Positions 1 through 8,096 of a stretch of DNA of 64,000 nucleotides are shown piece after piece; the first letter of the stretch is position 1, and each line of letters opens with the position of its first letter. Source of the DNA: CBDFGS01 sp965247255 (lineage in GTDB: Bacteria; Chloroflexota; Dehalococcoidia; Lucifugimonadales; CAUZJF01); contig CBDFGS010000008.1 of assembly GCA_965247255.1 (NCBI GenBank), positions 62,001-126,000 on the forward strand, in the 5' to 3' direction. The position numbers were made by a program, and so were the translations under genes. Below the pieces are notes generated by a model. It saw only the letters and a program-made list of their open reading frames with translations. It did no database searches and was not told the DNA's origin.

Positions 1-1
1 G

Positions 2-220
2 GATGGCGCCGTAGGGGCTTTCCTTCGCGGACCGGGCGACGAGGGCAGCATGAGGCGCGCGGTAAAATCGATACAGGAATCATCGGTCCTTGATGAGGCG
101 TACGGCGTGGCGGCGGACTTCTGCGGTCGCGCCCTCGACAGCTTGGAGCTCCTCGATGCGAGTCCTGCGCGTGACTCGCTGGAGGAGCTGGTCTCGTCTG
201 CGGTCTGGCGGCGGAGCTGA
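2..220 (+). CDS. Polyprenyl synthetase family protein, C-terminal fragment (5' end outside window)
   Basis: An open frame enters from the left edge and stops at TGA 218-220. The 72 residues end in a stretch like the C-terminus of trans-isoprenyl diphosphate synthases: a helix with IQESSVLDEAYGVAADFC, then a helix ending DASPARDSLEELVSSAV, comparable to the family's usual ending with a DS-ARxxLxxLAxxVVxR pattern. Such enzymes chain isopentenyl diphosphate onto allylic diphosphates to make quinone side chains or bactoprenol. The Asp-rich catalytic motifs lie outside the window, so the family call rests on the C-terminal helices only. It converges on the thioredoxin gene with 8 bases between the stops. 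Confidence 0.6.
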   Translation, partial: DGAVGAFLRGPGDEGSMRRAVKSIQESSVLDEAYGVAADFCGRALDSLELLDASPARDSLEELVSSAVWRRS

Positions 221-228
221 CGCTCGCC

Positions 229-735
229 CTAACGCTCTCCGGCAGAGTCGCCCGCGCTTCGGACCCTGGCCTTGATGGTTCCCACATCGGGCAGCGAACC
301 TCCCTGAGTGAAAAGGAGCTCGCCTGCCCCGTCGAACACCAGGAACGTTGGCACGAGGTAGACTCCGTAGGCGCGCATCACGTCCCGCCCCGCGGGCTCC
401 ATGGCGTTCAGCCTCAGCACCAGGGCCTGGGACTCCAGGTCTCGCTCCAGCCGGTCCACGACCGGCCTCGCCGCCAGGCACACCGCTCAGAAGTCCGAAT
501 ACACCTCCACTACCATCGGGACGCCGCCTTGCGTCAGGGACAGCACCTCGTCAAGGCTTGCGGCCTGGCTGGCGCCGGAGCGAAGCACCAGGAAGACGAG
601 AAACAGCGCCACTGCGGTCCCGCCAACCACGATCAGGCGTTCCCGCCATGCGCCGAGCCGCCAGACTCCGGTGGTGACCACGATCAACAGGAATGAGGCC
701 AGCAGCAGGTATGAGGTCTGGTTGAGGGTCTGCAT
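229..735 (-). CDS. Membrane-anchored thioredoxin-like protein with in-frame TGA at the CxxC position (candidate selenoprotein, UxxC)
   Basis: Read through TGA 487-489 this is one 168-residue protein. From ATG 733-735 come two hydrophobic segments (about residues 6-26 and 33-52), then a thioredoxin fold: beta strand MVVEVYSDF, then the codon TGA, then AVCLAARP, and later the cis-proline segment YGVYLVPTFLVFDG. The TGA falls exactly where the first active-site Cys of CxxC belongs, giving U-A-V-C, and coding continues in frame for 84 more residues in good thioredoxin style. A hairpin just after the TGA fits a bacterial SECIS (separate entry). The start lies one base after the GNAT stop, so the two are probably co-transcribed. 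The protein would face the outer side of the membrane as a disulfide reductase or peroxide-linked redox protein. The alternative is a TGC-to-TGA nonsense mutation making a pseudogene; the hairpin and intact downstream half favour selenocysteine. Confidence 0.7.
450..466 (-). promoter_or_regulatory. Candidate bacterial SECIS hairpin
   Basis: On the coding strand, 20 bases after the TGA, GCCGGTC and GACCGGC form a perfect 7-bp stem closed by the loop GTG (457-459). The loop starts 27 bases after the TGA and has G first. Known bacterial SECIS elements lie inside the reading frame just after UGA, with a short upper stem and a G at the start of the apical loop about 16-37 nt from UGA. The fit is good, but a GC-rich gene can form such hairpins by chance. 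Confidence 0.5.
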
Positions 736-736
736 A

Positions 737-1165
737 CTACGGAATCCGCTTCCCCATGCTGATCCTGTCTTCGACGGCATATCCGATGCTGCGGTAGAAG
801 TCGGTCACCTCCTGGTTGTCCGCTCGTACCTGAAGGTTGATCTTCGTGCATCCGTATTCCACAAGACGTGACTCGACTTCGGCCATTAGCCGCCTGCCAA
901 GTCCGCTTCGCCGATGCTCAGGCGCCACAGCCACAAGGTAGACCCAGCCGCGATGTCCATCGTAGCCACCCATCGCTGTTCCGACCACCTTGCTACCGAG
1001 CTCTCCGACCAGAAACAGGTCTCGTTGAGTTGTTAGCTTCTTTGCGATGATTGTCGCTGGATCGTTCCAAGGCGAAGGATCGGGAAAGACCGTGCCCCAA
1101 AGGACGGTCACCGCGGCTTCGTCGCTCTCGCGATACGGTCTAACTTCGAAGGTATTCCCAGGCAT
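737..1165 (-). CDS. GNAT family N-acetyltransferase
   Basis: A 142-residue protein of normal length for a single GNAT domain, which moves an acetyl group from acetyl-CoA to an amine. It has the N-terminal FEVRPYRESDEAAV segment, the central VAVAPEHRRSGLGRRLMAEVE motif A with the R/Q-x-x-G-x-G pyrophosphate loop (about residues 79-98) and the C-terminal NLQVRADNQEVTDFYRSIGY motif B. That pattern matches the RimI/YpeA-like subgroup, but the substrate cannot be told. ATG 1163-1165 follows a GGAG-like site. The TAG stop is one base before the thioredoxin start, implying one transcript for both. Confidence 0.9.
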   Translation of the reverse strand: MPGNTFEVRPYRESDEAAVTVLWGTVFPDPSPWNDPATIIAKKLTTQRDLFLVGELGSKVVGTAMGGYDGHRGWVYLVAVAPEHRRSGLGRRLMAEVESRLVEYGCTKINLQVRADNQEVTDFYRSIGYAVEDRISMGKRIP

Positions 1166-1224
1166 TGCCGCTCCGTTCCGGCGGTAGCTAAAGTATATGT
1201 GTCCTGAGTCGGGAATTGCTCCGA

Positions 1225-1290
1225 CCGGCCTTCGACCGGCTCAGAGCCTGTGCTGAGCTCGCCGAAGTACTGAACGGACATCTTGTTCGC
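1225..1290. repeat. Short palindromic intergenic repeat (CTGAGC/TTCGRC family)
   Basis: Contains TTCGACCGGCTCAG and GCTGAGCTCGCCGAAGTAC in near-inverted order. The same style of sequence (TCCTGAGCTTGTCGAAGGAC) is at 60500-60583. Such copies resemble widespread REP-like elements. It lies in the 238-bp gap upstream of the gene at 1404. Confidence 0.45.
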
Positions 1291-1403
1291 GGTGAGCTCG
1301 TCGAACCCCTCGCCTGTGCTTCAGTGTAGCGGGGAAACGAGAGTCCGCACACAGACCATATTAGATAGAATGGCTCAAGCCAAGTCTGGAATGGAGGGCC
1401 TAC

Positions 1404-2933
1404 ATGCCTACTATACGCACCTATGACTACGCGATGAGCAGCGAGAAGTCCATGAAGCAGGGTGTGCAGACCCTGCGTGGGTCTCACGACATCGTTCCCG
1501 GAGAGTCCATGGAGATCGGTAGCCGACGGCAACTACTGATGGACCGCCATGTAGTGGACGACTTGAACGGGGCATTCCGCACAGTTCACCAGCCAGCCAA
1601 GCACCCGGCCAACCCCGTGATATCCAGCGAGCCAGGCAAGGACGAAGACGGCCCGCACAGCTTCGGCACTGTGCTGAGGGAGAGCGACAGCGGCAAGTTC
1701 CGCATGTGGACGGGCACCGTCGACTCGAGCATCCTCGCCAAGCATGGCAAGGCGGCGCCCGGTTCCTCGGTGTGCGTCTACTTCGAGTCCGACGACGGTA
1801 TCGAGTGGCGTCGGCCCAGCCTCGGACTGTTCGAGCACTGGGGAGACAAGAGCAACAACGTTTTCTGGAATAGCCTCATGGACTACGTGGTGCCTTTGCC
1901 GGAGCGCATGTGGGACAAAGGGCGGTACGCGCTCATGTACCAGCCGACCGTGGATACGGATATCGGGTTGCCGGACGAGAATCCCATGCTGAAGCACTTC
2001 GCCTACTCCGATGACGGCATCCGCTTCACTGACGTGCCCGAGAACCCGGTGTTGCGGGGCCGGTCGGACACCAACAACTGCATCGTGTACAACCCCGAGC
2101 GCGATGTTTTCATGCAGTACCGCCGGTCCACGATCAACGCCGGTGAAATCCGCCGCATCGCGTACTCGGAGAGCCACGACCTGCTCTCCTGGACTCAGCC
2201 CATCACCATCATCGCCAGGGACGAGGCCGACCCGCTCTACCTCTACGGAATGCCCGTCTCCCAATACGGCGACATGTACTTCGGCTATCTGTTCTGCCTA
2301 TGGGTCCATCCGCGTTACGAGCACCTGGGAAACGGCAAGGACTTCAAGATGGACACGCAGCTCGCCTGGAGCCGTGATGGCATCAACTGGGAACGCCACG
2401 CCCAGCGCCCTACGTTCATCCCCAACTCTCCGCCGTCCGCGGGTGCGCTCGACTGGGGGCATGCCCAGGGGATGGCCAACCTGATAGACATGGGCGACGA
2501 GGTGTACGTCTACTGGGGCGGACGTCCGTACCTGCACAACCCCGGCGCAGCCAAGGACAAGGGCAGCACGCCGCGCAGCATCAACCTGGGAACGCTGCGG
2601 CGCGACGGGTTCGTCTCCTTGGACGCCACCGAAGACGGCGGCTATGTACTGACCAAGCCGCTCACCTACCCGGGTGGCAAGCTCCACATCAACGCCCGCA
2701 CCACCAGCCCTGACGGCTTCGTGCGCGTCGCCGTGCGGGAAGGACACGGGGTCCGCGACGGCGAGTGGCACGAAAACTTCCGCTTCGGAAAGAGCCACGC
2801 CTTCTCCGGCGACAGCCTGGACGCCGTCCTAACATGGGAGGGGCACGACACCCTCGCCTCGTTCCCCTCGAAGGTCATGCGCCTCCACTTCTGGATGGAG
2901 AGCGCGGAGCTATACTCGTTCTGGTTCAGCTAG
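1404..2933 (+). CDS. Five-bladed-propeller glycoside hydrolase-like protein (GH43/GH32-like)
   Basis: A 509-residue protein without a signal peptide, so probably cytoplasmic. The sequence has the repeated propeller pattern of F/Y-x-S-D-D-G-I-x-W/F (YFESDDGIEW, AYSDDGIRF, AWSRDGINWE) and blade strands such as FRMWTGTVDSS and DEVYVYWGGR seen in clan GH-J/GH-F type glycosidases and the many unclassified glycosidase-like proteins of environmental bacteria. No clear catalytic triad of Asp, Asp and Glu can be assigned by eye, so the substrate is unknown. ATG 1404 is chosen because GGAGG at about 1393 stands at proper spacing; later ATGs lack this. It stands alone between an intergenic repeat upstream and another at 3028, next to an amidohydrolase and a phosphotriesterase-like gene on the opposite strand. 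Confidence 0.6.
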   Translation: MPTIRTYDYAMSSEKSMKQGVQTLRGSHDIVPGESMEIGSRRQLLMDRHVVDDLNGAFRTVHQPAKHPANPVISSEPGKDEDGPHSFGTVLRESDSGKFRMWTGTVDSSILAKHGKAAPGSSVCVYFESDDGIEWRRPSLGLFEHWGDKSNNVFWNSLMDYVVPLPERMWDKGRYALMYQPTVDTDIGLPDENPMLKHFAYSDDGIRFTDVPENPVLRGRSDTNNCIVYNPERDVFMQYRRSTINAGEIRRIAYSESHDLLSWTQPITIIARDEADPLYLYGMPVSQYGDMYFGYLFCLWVHPRYEHLGNGKDFKMDTQLAWSRDGINWERHAQRPTFIPNSPPSAGALDWGHAQGMANLIDMGDEVYVYWGGRPYLHNPGAAKDKGSTPRSINLGTLRRDGFVSLDATEDGGYVLTKPLTYPGGKLHINARTTSPDGFVRVAVREGHGVRDGEWHENFRFGKSHAFSGDSLDAVLTWEGHDTLASFPSKVMRLHFWMESAELYSFWFS

Positions 2934-3027
2934 CGGTCTCGCATGGCCAGTCGGCGACGCGCCGTCCGACTCCCCTTTGATGAACTTTAGATACTTGAGT
3001 GCCGTTTTTCTACGCCGTGATCAAAAA

Positions 3028-3106
3028 CCTCACCCCCGGCCCCTCTCCGAATTTTCGGAGAGGGGAGAAGGCAGGTAGAAAAAGCGCTGCTTCGCTTGGG
3101 GTGAGG
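3028..3106. repeat. Palindromic intergenic repeat, CCTCACCCC...GGGGTGAGG family
   Basis: Outer arms CCTCACCCC and GGGGTGAGG are inverted; inside lies a second hairpin, CCCCTCTCCGAA and TTCGGAGAGGGG. The same architecture recurs at 32665-32746, and a partial relative is at 16380-16432. It looks like a small mobile or REP-type palindrome. Confidence 0.6.
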
Positions 3107-3206
3107 TAAACTGGTTCGCCACCCGGAACGTAAGCTTTGGTTGTTAAACTCCATGAAGGGGGGTTCGCGGGGATTTCCTGGGCGCCTTCGCGCTGACCTC
3201 CCTCGC

Positions 3207-4312
3207 TCACCCTAGCCGCATCACCCGGGCGGCCGTGCCGCCGAGGATGTCCGCGCGCTCGGAGTTGCTGAGGAAATCGCAGTGGACGCGGAACTGGTCC
3301 AAGGCCTGCTTGTAGGTGCAGTAGCGCGCGGTCAGCGGCATGTCAGTGCCCCACATCAGCCGGTCGGCGCCGATCCTGTCGACACACTCCTTGATCGTCG
3401 CCTCCGACTCCTTCCATGGGTGCTCCCAGACGCTGCCCATCATGATCGGCACCAACAGCTGCAGGTGACACCTGGGGGACTTGAACACTTCCCAGGTCTC
3501 CTCAGGGAACGCGAACTCCCCGTCCTCCATGAACGCCAGCCACGGCAGGCCGTGCGTTATCGTGACATCGGTGTCGGGGTACCGTTCCATCCATCTCAGC
3601 AGCGTTCGGTGCTCCTCCAGGTAGGCCTCCCGGGACGAGGCCTGGAACTCCCTGGCCCGCTTGCCACCGTTGTACAGGGTGAAGTACACGGGCACCTTCA
3701 GGTTGGCGACGGCGTCCAGTATGGTCGCATCGATTCGCCGTCCCAGGGACCTTCCGCCCCAGTAGCGTAGTACCAGCGTGAGAAGAACTGCACCCCGCAC
3801 GAGACTCCCGCGCCAACGAGGCGCTGCACCTCGGCGACCGCCGCGTCAGGGTCGTGGAGCGCCGCGGCCTCGGGGACGTTGAACAGCGTCGCGAAGCGGT
3901 GGGGGTAGCGGAGCACGGCTTCGAGCAGGTAGTCGTTGATGAGTCCGAATATAGGCGCCGGGTGTAGCACCGCCATATCGACGTCGATGAAGTCCATCTC
4001 CCGGATGAGGAGCTCCGGCGGACACTCCTGGTCCTGCAACATCGGTGGGAGGTACTGGTTCGTGTACGCCTCGCCCTGATGTATCCACGACAGGCGACCC
4101 AGCTCGCTCGTCCACTCGACCTCGTGGAGCTCATAAGTGTCCGGGTCGAGGAGCGTGCTCCGGTCGGCGGGCGCACGGTCACGGACCCGCCAGACCGGCA
4201 GGTGATGGCCACCGAACTGCCGCTGCACGAAGCGCATCTTCTCGGCGACGGAGTCGAAGCCCGCCGCGGAATCGAGGGGTGGGAATATCCTGGCGTGCCC
4301 GTCGATTATCAT
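3207..4312 (-). pseudogene. Amidohydrolase family protein (metal-dependent TIM barrel), frameshifted
   Basis: Two overlapping frames together make one amidohydrolase-2 type protein. The first frame, from ATG 4310-4312, gives MIIDGHARIFPPL through GVQFFSRWYY and GPWDGES; the second carries LDAVANLKVPVYF, VTITHGLPW, RLMWGTDMP and the C-terminal helix, ending at 3207. The break lies near 3721-3735: adding one C in the tract that reads CCATACTGGAC would join the frames. No slippery heptamer is visible, so a single-base loss (or sequencing error) is more likely than programmed shifting. The usual HxH metal motif after the first strand reads H-A-R, so one metal ligand is replaced even in the intact part. 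The His in VTITHG and Asp in GTDMP are kept. Families of this kind include decarboxylases and hydrolases of aromatic or cyclic compounds. Confidence 0.7.
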
Positions 4313-4386
4313 GTCTTAGCCTGCATTCTCCATTCAGAGGACTACATTCCAACTCCGCCGGACCAAGAGGTTTGATTGTTAGCTAG

Positions 4387-5451
4387 CTAGCCTTCTTTCG
4401 GAACGGCAAAGGTGACGATGCGAGCCGGGTTCTCGATGAGAATGCGGTCGATGGCCTCCTCGCTGATGCCGCGCATCTTCATCCTAGGGACCGTGTTAGC
4501 AAGGATGTAGAAATATCCGTGGCCTCCATACTTCAGGGTGCGGTGCTTGGTATAGATGTCGTGGGCCACCACGACCCGGTCGCCGAAGCCCTGGTCAATG
4601 ACCCACTTGATGTCGTCGATGCGTTTGCCGTCGCCGGGCATGTCGAAGGCGGGGTTGAGCTGGTACCACGACTCCTCGCGGCCGAAGAGGTCCCACTCGA
4701 GGTAGCAGCCGGTCTCGGCGATGCGCTTCATGGTATCTCGCCGGGCGACTGTGCGGTCCATGTGGGACATGATCGTGCGGTGGACATCGGCCCCCACGGA
4801 GCTGAGGACGTCGATTATCTCGAGGGGGGCTTGTTCGTGGCGGCCGGGGTGGATGATTAGTGGAGCACCGGTAACTCGCTGAGCGCGTCCTGACGCCCGG
4901 AGCACCTTGATCTCGTTGTCGGACATAGGCCACTGGCAGCCGACCTCGCCGATAATCCCGGACTTGATGTCGGTGCCGTCAGCCCCCTCGGTGATGTCGC
5001 GTACGATGTCTTCCAGGACATCGTCCTCACTAAGCCGGTCCATATCCGCCGGGTGAGTTTCGCCGACGTAGTAACTTGACCCCATGATGACGTTGACTCC
5101 AGTCCTGCGTGAAATCTCCGCAAGACCCTGGGGGTTACGGTGCAACCCTTTAGGGGTAACCTCCACGATGGTCCCTCCGCCGTATTCCCTGAATCGCTTC
5201 AGCTCCGCTGAGACCTCGTCGACGTCCGAGAGGGTGTAGTTGGCCTTATTCACGTAGTTGTAGTGGGTGAACCAGGCGCGCGCCTCCATGCTCATCGGCG
5301 CGTAGTACTTCTCCTGGGCGACGGGGTCGTCGGGCGGGGCATGCAACGACTGGAGATCGATGAGCAGGTGCTCGTGTGTGTGTGTCCTTCCCAGATGGTC
5401 GGGCTCGATAAGCCCGAGTACCGTTTGGACCTTTCCGGTTCTTTCCGTCAT
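4387..5451 (-). CDS. Phosphotriesterase family hydrolase (PTE/lactonase-like)
   Basis: A 354-residue TIM-barrel metallohydrolase. The binuclear metal site can be traced: HTHEH after strand 1 (HxH), GEVGCQWP with Glu as likely bridging ligand in place of carbamylated Lys, HPGRH, MSHMDRT, and AHD near the C-terminus. The family includes phosphotriesterases, lactonases of the PLL group and uncharacterised homologues; the Glu bridge points away from classic organophosphatases. ATG 5449-5451 follows GGAGG by six bases, so it is preferred to the TTG four codons upstream. It lies 74 bases downstream of the frameshifted amidohydrolase gene's start on the same strand, suggesting a former catabolic operon. 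Confidence 0.85.
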   Translation of the reverse strand: MTERTGKVQTVLGLIEPDHLGRTHTHEHLLIDLQSLHAPPDDPVAQEKYYAPMSMEARAWFTHYNYVNKANYTLSDVDEVSAELKRFREYGGGTIVEVTPKGLHRNPQGLAEISRRTGVNVIMGSSYYVGETHPADMDRLSEDDVLEDIVRDITEGADGTDIKSGIIGEVGCQWPMSDNEIKVLRASGRAQRVTGAPLIIHPGRHEQAPLEIIDVLSSVGADVHRTIMSHMDRTVARRDTMKRIAETGCYLEWDLFGREESWYQLNPAFDMPGDGKRIDDIKWVIDQGFGDRVVVAHDIYTKHRTLKYGGHGYFYILANTVPRMKMRGISEEAIDRILIENPARIVTFAVPKEG

Positions 5452-5576
5452 CAGCGCCTCCAATGTCTCGCTCGCAGGCGGCCAGTATGGATCTCTTCAG
5501 ACCCTGCCGTCCAGAGCCTTACCGGGGCTCAGGGTGACCTAAACTGGCACTATTACTACCAGCTGCTTTGCAACGG

Positions 5577-5596
5577 AGCCGCCATTTTAGGCGGTA
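5577..5596. other. Small hairpin in otherwise empty gap
   Basis: GCCGCC-ATTTTA-GGCGGT forms a six-base stem between the phosphotriesterase-like gene and the lipoprotein gene. There is no T-run after it, so it is not a clear terminator. Confidence 0.3.
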
Positions 5597-5690
5597 GTGG
5601 TTGCAACGAAAAGCGATTATACTTCGTGCTGCTCTTCGACTGAACCATTGACCTTTGCCCCACACGAGAGATGGGCGACCGGAGGGATCA

Positions 5691-6362
5691 TTGCTAAGGG
5701 GGATCGCGCCAGCTCTTGCGGCCTGGTCGCTCGTGTTTGCATCGGCGGCGTGTGGGGACGATCAGACCCCGGACCAAGATGTGGTGACTCCAGCACCCGT
5801 CGCCCAACCCTCTGAACCCGTTCCTCGTCCTGAACAGACTGCGGGCCCGGAGCGAAACCCTGCAAGTGAGCGATTCTCAGGCGTCGCGACGCCGGCGGTG
5901 AGTCTCATACAGCTAAAAGACCCGCTGGACGAGCCGGAGTTCTACTGCGTCGACGTCCCGGGCGCCGGTAGCGGCGTGCGGCTTCAGATGCCGCTCCAGA
6001 TGCACACCTGCAAGTTGAGGGACGCCGAGGACGAAAAGTTCGCGTTCGATAGGCCATTTCCAAGCCAGCTATTCATGCCGGAATACGCTCTCTGCGTCCA
6101 AGCCGGAACCCCGGAAGCCGGGTCGGGGCTATACCTCAGGAAGTGCTCCGATTCCACACTCCAGCGCTTCTTCCTCTCCGGTGACACGACGATCCGTCTT
6201 CGTGCCGACGGCGAGGAGACGCTGTGCTGGGTCATGGCGTCTGGCTCTGGAATACCGACCGGAGGTCCGAGCCACCTGAGGCGCGATTTGCTGCTCCAGA
6301 AGTGCGCTGAGGCCGGGCCGGCGCTGTCGCAGTGGACGCTGCCAGGGTTTGTACCACGATGA
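5691..6362 (+). CDS. Lipoprotein with ricin-type beta-trefoil-like domain
   Basis: From TTG 5691, which follows GGAGGG at proper spacing, the protein (about 223 residues) starts with a hydrophobic signal ending in ASAAC, a fair lipobox, then GDD and a Pro-rich linker (residues 25-60). The rest has beta-trefoil lectin features: YCVDVPGAGSGVRLQMPLQMHTC, ALCVQAGTPEAGSGLYLRKC, TLCWVMASG..LLLQKC and LSQWTL, the last a QxW signature. Ricin-B-like domains bind sugars or act as protein modules on the cell surface. The start at 5655 would put a charged stretch before the signal and lacks a ribosome-binding site. The gene is monocistronic, followed by a palindrome at 6428. Confidence 0.65.
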   Translation: MLRGIAPALAAWSLVFASAACGDDQTPDQDVVTPAPVAQPSEPVPRPEQTAGPERNPASERFSGVATPAVSLIQLKDPLDEPEFYCVDVPGAGSGVRLQMPLQMHTCKLRDAEDEKFAFDRPFPSQLFMPEYALCVQAGTPEAGSGLYLRKCSDSTLQRFFLSGDTTIRLRADGEETLCWVMASGSGIPTGGPSHLRRDLLLQKCAEAGPALSQWTLPGFVPR

Positions 6363-6427
6363 GCCAAGTAATTCGGACTTCGCTGCGGGTTCCAGGGTAT
6401 GGATGACGGAGAGCTCCCTCCCTCTAA

Positions 6428-6450
6428 CTCCCTCCCACAGGGGAGGGAGG
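6428..6450. repeat. Hairpin between lipoprotein and PhyH genes
   Basis: CTCCCTCCC and GGGAGGGAG form a stem with a short loop. It resembles the intergenic palindromes at 3028 and 16380. It has no T-run. Confidence 0.4.
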
Positions 6451-6533
6451 ACGGGATTGCTTCGGCGGCTCCAGAACCACCGGGATGGCCCTCGCATCCT
6501 TGAAGAACTCAAGCTAGATAAGGAGATGACCTG

Positions 6534-7352
6534 ATGGCAACCGCGCAAGGCGTGGCGACGGCGGTCGATGGCCTTCTGGCGCACCTCAAACTGGATGGCT
6601 GGTGTGTGGTCGAAGATGTGATCCCGGCTGATCTGGTGGGTGAGATACGCGACAGCGTTCTCGCGACGGAGTCGTCGAAAGAGTACGCGGAGTACACAGT
6701 GCCCGGGTACAAGAACTTCGTGGCCTGGGACCAGTCCCTCGTGCCCTATCTGGCCGATGATCGGGTCCTGGGGGTGCTCGATGCGATGTGGGGGCCCGGT
6801 GTCCGCATCTCTTCCAACCGGCCCGTGATTCGCACCCCCGGTCTGGAGGCGGGCTTCGGCTGGCACGCCGACTCCCCATTCAACCAGAACTACGCAGGCC
6901 GCATCGCACCGCCGTTTCCGGACGTCGCGATGCACGTCACCACTCTGTGGATGCTGTCGCCAATGTCGCCCGAGACCGGCGGTACCTACGTCGTCCCAGG
7001 AAGCCACCGATCGCCGAACAACCCCACGGGAGATTTCGAGGTGAATGCGGGCGACGCATACCCGACCGCGATGCAGGTCACAGGCCGTCCGGGGAGCGTT
7101 TTGATGTTCGACAGCCGCCTGTGGCACTCCAAGCCACCCAACCCCAGCGACCTACCCCGCGTAGCAGTCCGGGTAACGTACGCCCCTTGGTGGCTCAACC
7201 TGAACGTGCTCAGCCCCGACTCCGCCGAGGCGAAGATACTCAGCGAGAGCACCGGCAAGGGGCCGACCATTCAGCACAAGCTCCCGGTTAACGTTTACGA
7301 CCGGCTGCCAGAGCGAGTCAAACCGCTATTCCAGCACTGGGTCGATGGGTAG
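6534..7352 (+). CDS. Phytanoyl-CoA dioxygenase (PhyH) family protein
   Basis: A 272-residue Fe(II)/2-oxoglutarate-dependent oxygenase. The iron triad is visible: H111 and D113 in GWHADSPF and H198 in DSRLWHSKPP. R213 in RVAVRVTY is the probable 2-oxoglutarate anchor. The family hydroxylates a wide range of small molecules; PhyH proteins are abundant in marine and soil Chloroflexota, but the substrate cannot be read. ATG 6534 is preceded by AAGGAG seven bases upstream. It converges with the membrane-protein operon, whose last stop is 27 bases away. Confidence 0.85.
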   Translation: MATAQGVATAVDGLLAHLKLDGWCVVEDVIPADLVGEIRDSVLATESSKEYAEYTVPGYKNFVAWDQSLVPYLADDRVLGVLDAMWGPGVRISSNRPVIRTPGLEAGFGWHADSPFNQNYAGRIAPPFPDVAMHVTTLWMLSPMSPETGGTYVVPGSHRSPNNPTGDFEVNAGDAYPTAMQVTGRPGSVLMFDSRLWHSKPPNPSDLPRVAVRVTYAPWWLNLNVLSPDSAEAKILSESTGKGPTIQHKLPVNVYDRLPERVKPLFQHWVDG

Positions 7353-7379
7353 CTCGTCGTAGCCAGCAGCGTAGAGCTT

Positions 7380-8096
7380 TTACGCGGGACCCTGCGACGA
7401 TTGGAGCGTGCCCACCGTTTCGTCGGCTGGGATGCGTTCGCGGTCCTGAGGGCCTTCTCGGTGGACGATAAGGGCAACACCTAGGAGAAGCGGGAGCAGG
7501 ATATACGTGGCTGGAAGTGTGAGCTGTATGACGACGGCCAGGATCAGCCAACCCAAACTCCAGATAAGGGTGCTCCAGCCAATCCACCGGGGTAATACCC
7601 CTGTCCGAAGAAACGCCCAGCCATAAAACGCCATCGACGTGTTAACGAACGTCACGTACCGAAGCTGTACCGGACCGTTTACCCACTCGCGGAGCGGGTC
7701 AAAGAACTCTGGCACGGCTCCCGTACGGGCCCATTCCTCACCCGCCCAAGCCGTCACTTCGCTGTGAAACGTGTCTTCCATGGCGGCGAGGATGACAAAA
7801 ACCATGAACAGATTGAATGCCAGGAACGATAGCGCCCTGTCTCCGGCTTCGGACAGATGGACCGTCAGCATGCCAAAACCCAAGAAGAGCAGGACAACCT
7901 GCGGACTCCTGAGAGCGTCGATATCACGAAAGACGGTCGCCGCCTCTCCTATACCCTCGACGCCCTCCCAGGCCGCCTCCACACCTTCAAACTTCCCCTG
8001 GGTGAGCACCACAACAAACTCGACAGCAATGATCGCGAAGCTGAGAACAAGCAGGGTGCCGGAGACGCGCCCCGTGGTCCAAATGCTCCTACTCAT
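7380..8096 (-). CDS. Multi-pass membrane protein, third gene of PadR operon
   Basis: A 238-residue protein starting at ATG 8094-8096, which overlaps the stop of the upstream gene in ATGA. Six or so hydrophobic segments are visible (for example GTLLVLSFAIIAVEFVVVL, VVLLFLGFGMLTVHL, LSFLAFNLFMVFVILAA, FVNTSMAFYGWAFL, WSTLIWSLGWLILAVVIQL, TYILLPLLLGVALIV). The pattern resembles uncharacterised DUF4386-like integral membrane proteins. No catalytic motif stands out. The longer reading from 8219 would run through the preceding gene and is rejected. Confidence 0.7.
   Translation of the reverse strand: MSRSIWTTGRVSGTLLVLSFAIIAVEFVVVLTQGKFEGVEAAWEGVEGIGEAATVFRDIDALRSPQVVLLFLGFGMLTVHLSEAGDRALSFLAFNLFMVFVILAAMEDTFHSEVTAWAGEEWARTGAVPEFFDPLREWVNGPVQLRYVTFVNTSMAFYGWAFLRTGVLPRWIGWSTLIWSLGWLILAVVIQLTLPATYILLPLLLGVALIVHREGPQDRERIPADETVGTLQSSQGPA

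Noticed and set aside
80..481. 133-codon minus-strand frame overlapping the thioredoxin gene
   Set aside because: Ala/Arg/Gly-rich shadow of a GC-rich coding region; the thioredoxin frame has real domain motifs.
3700..3740. Programmed ribosomal frameshift in the amidohydrolase gene
   Set aside because: No slippery heptamer or stimulatory structure is seen at the frame change.
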